Shown here: piece after piece, positions 8,233 to 16,232 of the stretch | Layout: each line of letters opens with the position of its first letter | Position numbering within the stretch: the first letter of the stretch is position 1 | Source: Microcystis wesenbergii FACHB-1317 | GTDB lineage: Bacteria; Cyanobacteriota; Cyanobacteriia; Cyanobacteriales; Microcystaceae | Reading direction: 5' to 3' | DNA: 36,596 bases | Assembly: GCF_014696875.1 (NCBI RefSeq) | Contig: NZ_JACJQV010000207.1 | Span: 1 to 36,596 of the forward strand | Notes under the pieces: generated by a model | The model's input: only the letters and a program-made list of their open reading frames with translations | What the model was told of the DNA's origin: nothing | The model's database searches: none | Translations under genes and position numbers: made by a program

Positions 8233-10134
8233 ATGACTAACTTTAACTTGGTAAATAACTCTCTAAGTCGTTATGACACTCGACATTTAGTTATGTTTAG
8301 TGGCAAAGGAGGAGTGGGAAAAACCACCCTTTCCTGTGGATTTGCTCGCCGTTGGGCTAAATTATTTCCCGAGGAACAAATCCTGTTAATCTCAACCGAT
8401 CCTGCTCATTCTTTAGGGGATGTATTGCAAACAGAAGTTAGCGATGAAGCATCACCGGTAAAAGACTTACCCAACTTAAAAGTTAGGGCATTAGATGCGG
8501 AAAAATTGCTTTTAGAATTTAAAGAAAAATACGGAAAATTTTTAGAACTTTTAGTAGAACGGGGCAGTTTTGTTGAGGGAGAAGATTTAACTCCTGTTTG
8601 GGATTTAGACTGGCCAGGTTTAGATGAAATCATGGGTCTATTAGAAATTCAACGATTACTAATAGAGAATGTTGTTGATCGAATTGTTGTTGATATGGCT
8701 CCCTCTGGTCATACGTTAAATTTATTGGAAATTAAAGATTTTTTAGAGATTATTCTCAATTCTTTAGAGTTGTTTCAAGAAAAACATCGTGTTATTTCGC
8801 AAACTTTTTCAAAAACCTACAATGCCGATGATGTGGATGACTTTTTAGTCAAAACACAATCAGAATTAACCGAAGGCAAGCAACTCCTACAAAATCAGGA
8901 TTTTACCCTTTGTTTAATTGTGGCAATTGCTGAACCGATGAGTTTATTAGAAACCGAACGATTACTCAATAGTTTGCATCACTTAAATATTCCCTGCGGC
9001 AGCTTATTTATTAATCGCATTCTAACGGATCCTAATCAAAATTTAGATCGCTATAGTGAGCAACAGCAACTCCTCGATAAATTCCTAAAAATTCCAGGTC
9101 AAGAGACAATTTTTACCCTGCCTCAACAAGCAAAAGAACCCCTAGGAGGTGAAGCATTAGATCAGATCATGAGTCAAATTAAAATCCTCGAACAAGTAGA
9201 ATTTATTGCGCCGCCTCCTATTCAATGGCCGCAAAAAATTCTGCCGAGTTTTAGTGATTTTATTGACGACAAACGCCAACTCATTATCATTGGTGGCAAG
9301 GGGGGGGTGGGAAAAACCACCGTTGCCGCGGCCATTGGTTGGGCGTTAGCTAATCGTCATCCCGATCAAAAAATTAGAATTATTTCTATTGATCCTGCTC
9401 ATTCTTTGGGAGATGCCTTTGGGACAAAGTTAGGACATCAATCCACACAATTAACTAATAATTTAAGTGGTCAAGAAGTTGATGCTAATATCATTTTAGA
9501 AAAATTTCGGGATGATTATTTATGGGAACTGGCAGAAATGATTAGTGGTGAAGGTAGCGAAGAAGGAAACATCAAACTAGCTTATACTCCGGAAGCTTGG
9601 CGACAAATCGTCGCTCAATCTCTGCCTGGAATTGATGAAATGTTGTCCCTAGTAACAGTGATGGATTTATTAGACCAGAAACAACAAGATTTGATTATTT
9701 TAGATACGGCTCCTACCGGTCATCTCCTGAGATTTTTGGAAATGCCAACGGCTTTAGGAGATTGGTTAAGTTGGATTTTTAAGCTTTGGATGAAGTATCA
9801 AAATGTCTTAGGGCGTGTAGATTTAATGGGACGATTACGAACCTTAAGACAACAAGTGATGTCTGCCCAGAAAAAACTAAAAGACCCCCAACATACAGAA
9901 TTTATTGGAGTTTTGCAAGCCCAAGATGCTATCGTTGCCGAACAACTGCGATTGACAGCATCTTTGAAAAAAATGGGAGTCTATCAACGTTATGTCGTGC
10001 AGAATCGTTATCATGCTAATGAGGAAATTGATCGGGATTTATTCCCAGATCAAACTTTGATCCGCTTACCCAGTTTACCCCGGTCAGTAGAACCTCTAGC
10101 CCGGGTAAAAGGCGCGGCAGATCTGTTATTTTAA
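8233..10134 (+). CDS. Tandem ArsA/Get3-type ATPase
   Basis: A 633-residue fusion of two ArsA/Get3-type P-loop NTPase domains. The N half has GKGGVGKTT at residues 24-32, STDPAHSLGD and DMAPSGHTLNLL; the C half has GGKGGVGKTT near 353, SIDPAHSLGDAF and DTAPTGHLLRFLEMP. Both keep the deviant Walker A signature lysine. Residue pairs typical of arsenite-binding cysteines are not evident, and no ars genes are near, so arsenite export is unlikely. Get3 proteins shield hydrophobic segments; the 12-base gap from gvpW suggests handling of hydrophobic Gvp proteins. That role is inference. The second P-loop codons contain a run of eight G (9300-9307). Confidence 0.88.
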   Translation: MTNFNLVNNSLSRYDTRHLVMFSGKGGVGKTTLSCGFARRWAKLFPEEQILLISTDPAHSLGDVLQTEVSDEASPVKDLPNLKVRALDAEKLLLEFKEKYGKFLELLVERGSFVEGEDLTPVWDLDWPGLDEIMGLLEIQRLLIENVVDRIVVDMAPSGHTLNLLEIKDFLEIILNSLELFQEKHRVISQTFSKTYNADDVDDFLVKTQSELTEGKQLLQNQDFTLCLIVAIAEPMSLLETERLLNSLHHLNIPCGSLFINRILTDPNQNLDRYSEQQQLLDKFLKIPGQETIFTLPQQAKEPLGGEALDQIMSQIKILEQVEFIAPPPIQWPQKILPSFSDFIDDKRQLIIIGGKGGVGKTTVAAAIGWALANRHPDQKIRIISIDPAHSLGDAFGTKLGHQSTQLTNNLSGQEVDANIILEKFRDDYLWELAEMISGEGSEEGNIKLAYTPEAWRQIVAQSLPGIDEMLSLVTVMDLLDQKQQDLIILDTAPTGHLLRFLEMPTALGDWLSWIFKLWMKYQNVLGRVDLMGRLRTLRQQVMSAQKKLKDPQHTEFIGVLQAQDAIVAEQLRLTASLKKMGVYQRYVVQNRYHANEEIDRDLFPDQTLIRLPSLPRSVEPLARVKGAADLLF

Positions 10135-10181
10135 AGGTAATTAGTCTGATCAAGTCGGACTTCTTAACCCCATCTATCACC

Positions 10182-10321
10182 CAGTCCCCACGGCAATTCT
10201 CATTTTGAAACGATTTTGCGTTGTTTCAGCGATCTAGAGACTCGTTAAGAATTATTAACCCCTCTAGGTGCAAGGGTTTTAATGTCATGAAACCTTAAAA
10301 TGAGAATTGCTGCAGTCCCCA
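10182..10321. mobile_element. 122-bp inverted-repeat element with 9-bp target duplication
   Basis: The element at 10191-10312 has terminal repeats CGGCAATTCTCATTTT and, read from the other end, CAGCAATTCTCATTTT (15 of 16 match). It is flanked by CAGTCCCCA at 10182-10190 and again at 10313-10321. Inside there is no coding capacity. This is a textbook non-autonomous element (MITE). Its parent insertion sequence is not in the window. It lies 27 bases before the AAA+ gene start, leaving the ribosome binding site CAGGAG intact. Confidence 0.88.
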
Positions 10322-10348
10322 TCTTTCACTTGACTCAGGAGAAATTTT

Positions 10349-12193
10349 ATGGCAGAATTATTCAAAGGCTTTGAGCAATTAGTCGAACTGGCGAAAATCT
10401 TAGAAGAGAAACTGGAAAAAGGGGAAATTAAAACCGAAATGCAATTTAATTCTCGTCCCTTGAGTAATATTCCCCGTTCTGGCGGTATTCCCCGTTCAGG
10501 GGGAGTTTCTCGCCCGAGCAATGCTGGTGGGGATGATTTTGAGGTCAATCGCCATCGCCCATCCTCCACTCATTCAGGGATTGAAGACACTATGACACCG
10601 CCCGAAGGACCGACCACGGCTTCCCTTAAAGATGTTGGTGGCTTGACGGAAGTGATTAAAGAACTCAAAGAACTAATTGCCATTCCTCTGAAACGCCCCG
10701 ACTTGTTGGCCAAGTTAGGACTTGAACCTACTCGCGGCGTTCTCTTAGTCGGACCCCCTGGAACCGGTAAAACCCTGACTGCCCGTGCTTTGGCCGAAGA
10801 ACTCGGTGTTAACTATATTGCCTTAGTCGGACCAGAGGTGATCAGCAAATATTATGGGGAAGCCGAGCAAAAACTGCGGGGAATTTTTGAGAAAGCCAGT
10901 AAGAATGCGCCTTGTATCGTTTTTATTGACGAAATTGATAGCATGGCACCCGATCGCAGTAAAGTTGAAGGGGAAGTAGAAAAAAGACTGGTGGCCCAAT
11001 TGCTGGGTTTAATGGATGGCTTTGCCCAAAGCCGAGGGGTGATTGTTCTAGCGGCGACAAACCGTCCCGACCATCTTGACCCTGCCCTCCGTCGCCCTGG
11101 ACGGTTTGACCGAGAAGTCCTCTTTCGGGTGCCTGACCGCAAAGGCCGTTTAGAAATCCTGCAAATTCTCACCCGTTCCATGCCCCTAGATGAATCGGTT
11201 TCCTTAGCTCTGATTGCCGATAATGCGGTGGGATTTGTCGGGTCAGATTTAAAAGCCGTTTGCCAGAAAGCGGCCTATAGTGCTTTGCGACGCCAGGTTC
11301 CTACGATTGACTCGCAAATTCCGGAAACAATGACGGTGGTCCAAGCCGACTTTTTGCAAGCCCTAAAAGAAGTTAAACCGGCGGTATTGCGGTCTGTGGA
11401 AGTGGAATCTCCCCATGTGGACTGGGACAATATTGGCGGACTTGAACAGATTAAACAAACCCTACAGGAGTCCGTGGAAGGGGCATTACTCCATCCGCAA
11501 TTATATACGCAAACCAAAGCCCAAGCTCCCAAAGGTATTTTACTTTGGGGTCCCCCCGGCACGGGAAAAACCTTATTGGCCAAAGCGGTGGCATCTCAGG
11601 CGCGAGCTAATTTTATCAGTATTAATGGACCTGAGCTTTTGAGTAAATGGGTAGGGGCGAGTGAACAAGCGGTGCGTGAGTTGTTTGCCAAAGCTCGTCA
11701 GGCAGCCCCTTGTGTGGTTTTTATTGATGAAATTGATACTTTAGCACCGGCAAGAGGTCGTTATAGTGGGGATTCAGGCGTGAGTGACCGGGTTGTGGGA
11801 CAAATCCTCACGGAGTTAGATGGGTTGCAAACGGCGGCAACGATTTTAGTGATTGGAGCCACTAATCGCCCAGATGCGTTAGATCCGGCCTTATTGCGAG
11901 CGGGACGGTTAGATTTACAGTTAAAAGTTGATTTACCCAATGCCTCTAGTCGTTTAGCAATTCTGGGGGTTCATAATGATGAACGTCCTTTAGAGGATGT
12001 GGATTTAGGCTATTGGGCCGAGGCAACGGAAGGCTGGAATGGCGCAGATTTATCGTTATTGTGTAACCAAGCGGCACTGATGGCAATTCGTCGTTATCGC
12101 CATCAGGGAATGACTGACCCGGCTGATATTCGCATTACAACGGCTGATTTTAATCATGCTTACCAACTGTTGGTTGAACAGCGTGCCAATTGA
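10349..12193 (+). CDS. CDC48/VAT-like AAA+ ATPase with two AAA modules
   Basis: The 614-residue protein has two AAA modules: Walker A GPPGTGKT near residues 135-142, Walker B CIVFIDEID near 189-197 and the second-region-of-homology ATNRPDHLDPALRRPGRFDRE; then a second Walker A GPPGTGKT near 401-408, CVVFIDEID near 454 and ATNRPDALDPALLRAGRLDL. It lacks the CDC48 N-terminal substrate domain. Instead there is a short amphipathic helix (residues 1-30, LFKGFEQLVELAKILEEKLE) and a Pro-Arg-Ser-Gly-Gly repeat linker. CDC48-type proteins unfold and extract proteins from assemblies. Position behind gvpW and the ArsA-like gene suggests a role with gas vesicles; this is inference. Confidence 0.88.
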   Translation: MAELFKGFEQLVELAKILEEKLEKGEIKTEMQFNSRPLSNIPRSGGIPRSGGVSRPSNAGGDDFEVNRHRPSSTHSGIEDTMTPPEGPTTASLKDVGGLTEVIKELKELIAIPLKRPDLLAKLGLEPTRGVLLVGPPGTGKTLTARALAEELGVNYIALVGPEVISKYYGEAEQKLRGIFEKASKNAPCIVFIDEIDSMAPDRSKVEGEVEKRLVAQLLGLMDGFAQSRGVIVLAATNRPDHLDPALRRPGRFDREVLFRVPDRKGRLEILQILTRSMPLDESVSLALIADNAVGFVGSDLKAVCQKAAYSALRRQVPTIDSQIPETMTVVQADFLQALKEVKPAVLRSVEVESPHVDWDNIGGLEQIKQTLQESVEGALLHPQLYTQTKAQAPKGILLWGPPGTGKTLLAKAVASQARANFISINGPELLSKWVGASEQAVRELFAKARQAAPCVVFIDEIDTLAPARGRYSGDSGVSDRVVGQILTELDGLQTAATILVIGATNRPDALDPALLRAGRLDLQLKVDLPNASSRLAILGVHNDERPLEDVDLGYWAEATEGWNGADLSLLCNQAALMAIRRYRHQGMTDPADIRITTADFNHAYQLLVEQRAN

Positions 12194-12197
12194 TTTT

Positions 12198-12230
12198 TTT
12201 TCCCCCTTACAAAAGAAGTAAGGGGGAAAA
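12198..12230. terminator. Strong hairpin between convergent AAA+ and radical SAM genes
   Basis: TTTTCCCCCTTAC (12198-12210) pairs perfectly with GTAAGGGGGAAAA (12218-12230) around a 7-base loop. The 13-pair stem sits just after the AAA+ stop and before the convergent radical SAM gene end. The U tract is on the 5' side within the stem rather than after it, so it is not a canonical intrinsic terminator on either strand. It may instead be one of the common CCCCCTTA...TAAGGGGG repeats of this genus. Confidence 0.5.
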
Positions 12231-12306
12231 TCTTAAATCAGGAAAACCATCCTAAAAAGAAAAATTTGCCAAAATGTCTGCATTGACTGTTCGTCGGCGC
12301 TATTGT

Positions 12307-13872
12307 CTAGCTTTTGAGCGTTTTTTCCAGCTGGGCTACCCTTGCTTTCTGTTGCTTCAAATCGGCTAGTTGTTTTAGTAATTGTTCTCTGACTTCATAG
12401 CGATAGGCAAAAAAATGCTCACCTATCCCTAGGGTCGCTAGATACTCTTCTAGCAGACGGGGTTTGACCCAGGCAATCACTGCCAGTTGCCACCAGAAAC
12501 GGAACCGCGTCGGTCGGACAATCCCCTGTCGCCAGAGCAAGGAGCGGAACAATTGCCACTGTTGCCCATCTAATTTACGGTTCGATTTGCCGCGCCATCC
12601 CCCCATGATCATAAAATGGTTGAAGGTTCGTTTTAGGTAGTTAACAGGATCGTAGATTTCCCAGAAAGCATCGATGTATTCTTCGGTAATCTCTTCCACC
12701 GGGCGAGTTGGCTCAAAGTTCATCATCGCTCCCTGATGGAAAGTACCCATGCCATCCACCAGACGACCTTCCTGTTGCAGGCGATTCCACAGGGCAGTAT
12801 TTTGCAGTGCCTGGAGCAGGCTAAACTGCCCCTGGGGAATACTCGCCTCCATAATAAACTCTTTGATCCGCTGCCCTGCGCCAGGTTTCTCATTGTCAAA
12901 ACCGATAATGAAACCAGACATAATCTGCAGCCCCATGCGGGTAATTTTGTGACAGGATTCGATCAGGGATTGGCGGGTGTTTTGAACCTTGTTAATGCCG
13001 ATTAAGCTATCGGTATCTGGTGTCTCAATCCCCATAAACACCAGCATAAAGCCGGCCTTGACCATTAACTCGATCAGTTCGCTGTCTTCGGCCAGATTAA
13101 GGGAAGCTTCCGTAATCAGTTTAAAGGGATACTGGTGTTGTTCCATCCAGGGGATCAACTCCCGCAGAAACACCTTGGCATTCCGCTTATTGCCAATGAA
13201 GTTGTCATCCACAACAAAAATGTAGCGCCTCCAGCCCAGTTGGTATAACGTCTCCAACTCAGCTAACATTTGTTCTGGGGTTTTGGTGCGCGGTTTGCGG
13301 CCATAAAGGTTGATGATGTCACAAAATTCGCATTGAAAGGGGCAACCGCGAGAAAACTGCACGGTAATCGCCAGATAGGCATCCAGATCTAGTAGATCAT
13401 AGCGGGCGATCGGTGTCATGGTGACATCGGGTTTCTCGCTGGCTCTAAAGACACCACTCGGTTCACCCCGCTCCAGGGCCGCCAGGAACAGCGGGATTGT
13501 CAGTTCTCCTTCATCGAGAATCAGGTAATCTGCCCCAGCTTTTTGGGCAACTTCTGGATAGGAGGTGGGGTAAGGCCCGCCCACAGCCACTTTTTTACCC
13601 AACTGCAACCCTTTGGCAATCAATTCTTGAAAGTCCTTTTTCTGAATGATCATGGCGGAGATGATTACCAAATCGCACCACTCCCAATCCGAAGCTGTTT
13701 CTAATCGGACATTGCGATCAACAAACCGGATTTCCCAATCCGATGGTAACAGGGCTGCCACCGTAATTAAACCCAGGGGCGGATTGGTTGCTCTTAAACC
13801 GGCTAGATCTAAAGTCTCTTGATAGGACCAAAAGGAGTTGGGCATCAGTGGCCACAGTAATAGGGCTTTCAT
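12307..13872 (-). CDS. B12-binding-domain radical SAM protein
   Basis: A 521-residue protein with an N-terminal cobalamin-binding-like Rossmann domain (MKALLLWPLMPNSFWSYQET to about residue 150, including VAVGGPYPTS and LDEGE) and a radical SAM barrel with the cluster motif CPFQCEFC at about residues 176-183. The C-terminal region (about 370-460) resembles DUF4070. Proteins of this kind include methylases such as the hopanoid methylase HpnP, but the substrate of this cyanobacterial branch is not known to me. It is not a SPASM-type enzyme, so it is not the missing GrrM. It is convergent with the AAA+ gene. Confidence 0.88.
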   Translation of the reverse strand: MKALLLWPLMPNSFWSYQETLDLAGLRATNPPLGLITVAALLPSDWEIRFVDRNVRLETASDWEWCDLVIISAMIIQKKDFQELIAKGLQLGKKVAVGGPYPTSYPEVAQKAGADYLILDEGELTIPLFLAALERGEPSGVFRASEKPDVTMTPIARYDLLDLDAYLAITVQFSRGCPFQCEFCDIINLYGRKPRTKTPEQMLAELETLYQLGWRRYIFVVDDNFIGNKRNAKVFLRELIPWMEQHQYPFKLITEASLNLAEDSELIELMVKAGFMLVFMGIETPDTDSLIGINKVQNTRQSLIESCHKITRMGLQIMSGFIIGFDNEKPGAGQRIKEFIMEASIPQGQFSLLQALQNTALWNRLQQEGRLVDGMGTFHQGAMMNFEPTRPVEEITEEYIDAFWEIYDPVNYLKRTFNHFMIMGGWRGKSNRKLDGQQWQLFRSLLWRQGIVRPTRFRFWWQLAVIAWVKPRLLEEYLATLGIGEHFFAYRYEVREQLLKQLADLKQQKARVAQLEKTLKS

Positions 13873-14681
13873 TCAGGTGTCTCCAATGAAGAAGCTATAT
13901 GCTTTACATACTAGCCACAAAGCCCAAGTCGATCAAGACTTTTTTTTACTCATAAATTAGTTCTAAATAAATTGTGAAAAAATAGCTATTTTTTGGAGAT
14001 TAGCACAATTAAATGAATGATGCTTGCTAAAAACTCGTGTTTTCCCATTTTTAAGTAGGGAGGCACAATTATTTGTAGGATGGGTTAGCGGTAGCATAAA
14101 CTATGCGGGCGTTGGGTTTCATGCTTCAACCGTTCGGCAAAAGCTCACGGCCGAAGCCCAACCTACGTTCATCTTATATTTAATTCCACCCACCCACTTA
14201 TCAACGCAATCTAGAGGCTGTTTGCATATTTTGGGTATTTTTGGGTAGGTTTCCTAAAAAATACTGATTCTGAAAAACCCTCTTAAAATTAGCAAGTACC
14301 GAATAGTAAGGGTTTCGTTTCAGTCCTTAGGAAGTCTATTTTATCGGTAAAACACCAGTTACTAGACATATCGACAATGACTATTTCTGGTCAGGTAAAC
14401 ATAAGCGTAATTACACTATTTTAACCGACCCATCATGACTTAACTACCAGAAAATATAGTTTATGTCTCTTTAATTTGGGACGATGAATAAATTAAATAA
14501 CTTGTAATTATAGTCAGATTTATGACCAATATTAATTATATTCAGCTAGTTGATCCGATTAATTCTCCTCACTTAGCAGAGGAACAATCTCGCAGATAGC
14601 CAGTCAATCATCCTTGGGTGTGATTGTCCGATTTTAACTAATTGCGGTAAAATTAACCTAAATTCTCTATCGGCAAATTCG
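13873..14681. other. 809-base intergenic region with a degenerate repeat
   Basis: No convincing gene is seen. At about 14075-14166 GTAGGATGGGTT and AGCCCAACCTACG form imperfect inverted ends around a short GC-rich core, resembling the widespread cyanobacterial GTAGGTTGGGTT...AACCCAACCTAC repeats. The rest is AT-rich. The promoter of the following oxidoreductase gene should be in the last 150 bases but no clear motif was found. Confidence 0.5.
14075..14167. repeat. Degenerate GTAGGTTGGGTT-type inverted-repeat element
   Basis: GTAGGATGGGTT (about 14076-14087) and CCCAACCTACG (about 14157-14167) are imperfect inverted ends around about 70 bases that contain GCGTTGGGTTTCATGCTTCA. Many cyanobacterial genomes carry dispersed repeats of this type. 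No target duplication could be recognised. Confidence 0.5.
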
Positions 14682-15782
14682 ATGACTTCCTTCACTACTT
14701 CCCTAGCTCTTTTAAGTCAATTTAAATTGGGAGATTTAAACTTAGAAAATCGTCTTGTGCTTGCTCCCATGACGCGAGCGCGAGCCGGAGAAAAACGTCT
14801 TGCTAATGAGATAATGGCCGAGTATTACCGGCAAAGGGCCAGCGCCGGATTAATGATTACGGAAGCGACGGTAATTTCTCCCCAAGCTAACGGTTGGCAA
14901 AATACCCCCGGTATCTACACCGATGAACAAGCGCAAGCATGGCAAATAGTGACAAAAATCGCCCAAAGAAAAGGAACACCAATTTTTTGTCAATTGTGGC
15001 ACTGTGGTCGCGCTTCTCATCCGAGTTTTCAGGAAAATGGGGCTTTACCAGTTGCCCCTTCCGCAATTAGGATTAAGGGGGAGTTGCATACACCCATAGG
15101 TAAACAGCCCTACGAGACCCCTAGAGCCTTAGAAACCGAGGAAATCGCCGCAATTGTCGCCGATTACCGTAAAGCCGCTCAGAGGGCAAAATTAGCGGGG
15201 TTTGATGGCATAGAAATTCACGGGGCTAATGGTTATTTAATCGATACTTTTCTGCAATCGGCCACTAATCAGCGTCAGGATAAATACGGTGGCAGTTGGG
15301 AAAATCGCTATCGTTTTTTACAGGAAGTAGTCGAGGCAATTTTAACTGTTTTTCCCAGTCATCGGGTGGGGGTGCGTCTGTCTCCCAATGGGGTTTATAA
15401 TGACATGGGTTCCGAAGATTTTCGAGAAACTTTTCTCTATGTTGCCCAAAGATTAAATGAGTACAATTTAGCTTATTTGCATCTGCTAGATGGCTTGGCT
15501 TTTGGTTTTCATGAAAAGGGTCAACCGATGCTTTTGTCCGAGTTTCGGGCTGTTTTTAATAGTGCTTTAATCGGCAATTGTGGTTATACAAAAGAAACTG
15601 CTGAAGCCGCTATTCAGTTAGGAGATGCGGATTTAATTGCTTTCGGTCGCCCCTATATCAGTAATCCCGATTTGGTGGAAAGATTCGCCAATAATTGGCC
15701 CCTTAATCCCGATGCTGAGATGAAGGATTGGTATTCTTTTGACAAGGAAGGTTATATCGATTTTCCCAGCTATAAACCCTAG
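14682..15782 (+). CDS. Old Yellow Enzyme family alkene reductase
   Basis: A 366-residue FMN-dependent oxidoreductase of the OYE/NemA group, which reduces activated C=C bonds of enals, enones or nitro compounds with NAD(P)H. Visible motifs are LVLAPMTRARA at about residues 25-35, the substrate-binding HGANGYLIDTFLQ with His and Asn (about 180-192), QRQDKYGGSWENRYRF (about 197-212) and FGRPYISNPDLVERF near the C-terminus, the FMN phosphate region. Length is normal. The natural substrate cannot be told from sequence. It stands alone and converges on grrA. Confidence 0.93.
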   Translation: MTSFTTSLALLSQFKLGDLNLENRLVLAPMTRARAGEKRLANEIMAEYYRQRASAGLMITEATVISPQANGWQNTPGIYTDEQAQAWQIVTKIAQRKGTPIFCQLWHCGRASHPSFQENGALPVAPSAIRIKGELHTPIGKQPYETPRALETEEIAAIVADYRKAAQRAKLAGFDGIEIHGANGYLIDTFLQSATNQRQDKYGGSWENRYRFLQEVVEAILTVFPSHRVGVRLSPNGVYNDMGSEDFRETFLYVAQRLNEYNLAYLHLLDGLAFGFHEKGQPMLLSEFRAVFNSALIGNCGYTKETAEAAIQLGDADLIAFGRPYISNPDLVERFANNWPLNPDAEMKDWYSFDKEGYIDFPSYKP

Positions 15783-15800
15783 ATTTCATCGTCAAACTGG

Positions 15801-15838
15801 GGTTGGGACGAGGATAAAGTTTATCCCCTCACCCAACC
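15801..15838. terminator. Hairpin between convergent OYE gene and grrA
   Basis: GGTTGGG (15801-15807) pairs with CCCAACC (15832-15838), and inside it GGATAAA (15812-15818) pairs with TTTATCC (15820-15826). The structure sits 19 bases after the OYE stop and 5 bases after the grrA end on the other strand. It may terminate both genes, though no strong T tract follows. Confidence 0.5.
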
Positions 15839-15843
15839 TTAAC

Positions 15844-16218
15844 TTACCAACGATTTAAGAAACTGCCACCATTACCCCAGCGCGGTCGGGAATTAAAGAA
15901 ACCACCACCGTCAGACCAACCATTGCGCCAGGGCTGCGCATTAACGAAACTACCACCGCGACCATCTCCCCAACCACCGACACGACTATTCACCCAACCG
16001 CGACCGCGACCATCTCCCCAGCCTAAAGCTTGTAAACTAGGATCGGCAGTACCGGACGGCAGTTGGTTAACTCGTTCGCGTACAGCGCTAGATAGACGAC
16101 TTAAACGCGCCTCAATGGGATTAGCCTCGTCCGAGGCGGCCTGAGCGGTGCTAGTCAGACCGAAAGCAGATAAAGCGAGAAGAAAGCCGACTAAACCGGT
16201 TTTATTGCGAATATTCAC
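15844..16218 (-). CDS. grrA: GrrA/OscA-type precursor of a cyclophane RiPP
   Basis: A 124-residue secreted precursor. A signal peptide (residues 1-28, ending TSTAQA-A) is followed by a leader segment with IEARLSRLSSAVRERVNQLP and a Gly/Trp-rich core. The core has nine aromatic-X-Asn/Asp triads: WGD, WVN, WGD, FVN, WRN, WSD, FFN, WGN and FLN, spaced by Gly/Arg/Ser. This is the pattern of GrrA precursors, whose triads are cross-linked to three-residue cyclophanes by the radical SAM/SPASM enzyme GrrM. It lies 14 bases after grrP on the same strand. No GrrM gene is in the window. Family call is from recognition of the pattern. Confidence 0.85.
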   Translation of the reverse strand: MNIRNKTGLVGFLLALSAFGLTSTAQAASDEANPIEARLSRLSSAVRERVNQLPSGTADPSLQALGWGDGRGRGWVNSRVGGWGDGRGGSFVNAQPWRNGWSDGGGFFNSRPRWGNGGSFLNRW

Positions 16219-16232
16219 CTGAATTTATGCTC

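Noticed and set aside
8233-10134. Arsenite efflux ATPase
   Set aside because: No arsB, arsR or arsD neighbour and no clear metal-binding cysteines; the gvp context fits better.
12198-12230. Classic bidirectional intrinsic terminator
   Set aside because: The stem is strong, but the T run is on the 5' side inside the stem and no T tract follows on either strand.
12307-13872. The radical SAM gene as the maturase of the GrrA peptide
   Set aside because: It has an N-terminal B12-binding domain and a DUF4070-like C-terminus, not the SPASM architecture of GrrM, and it is 2 kb away with the OYE gene between.
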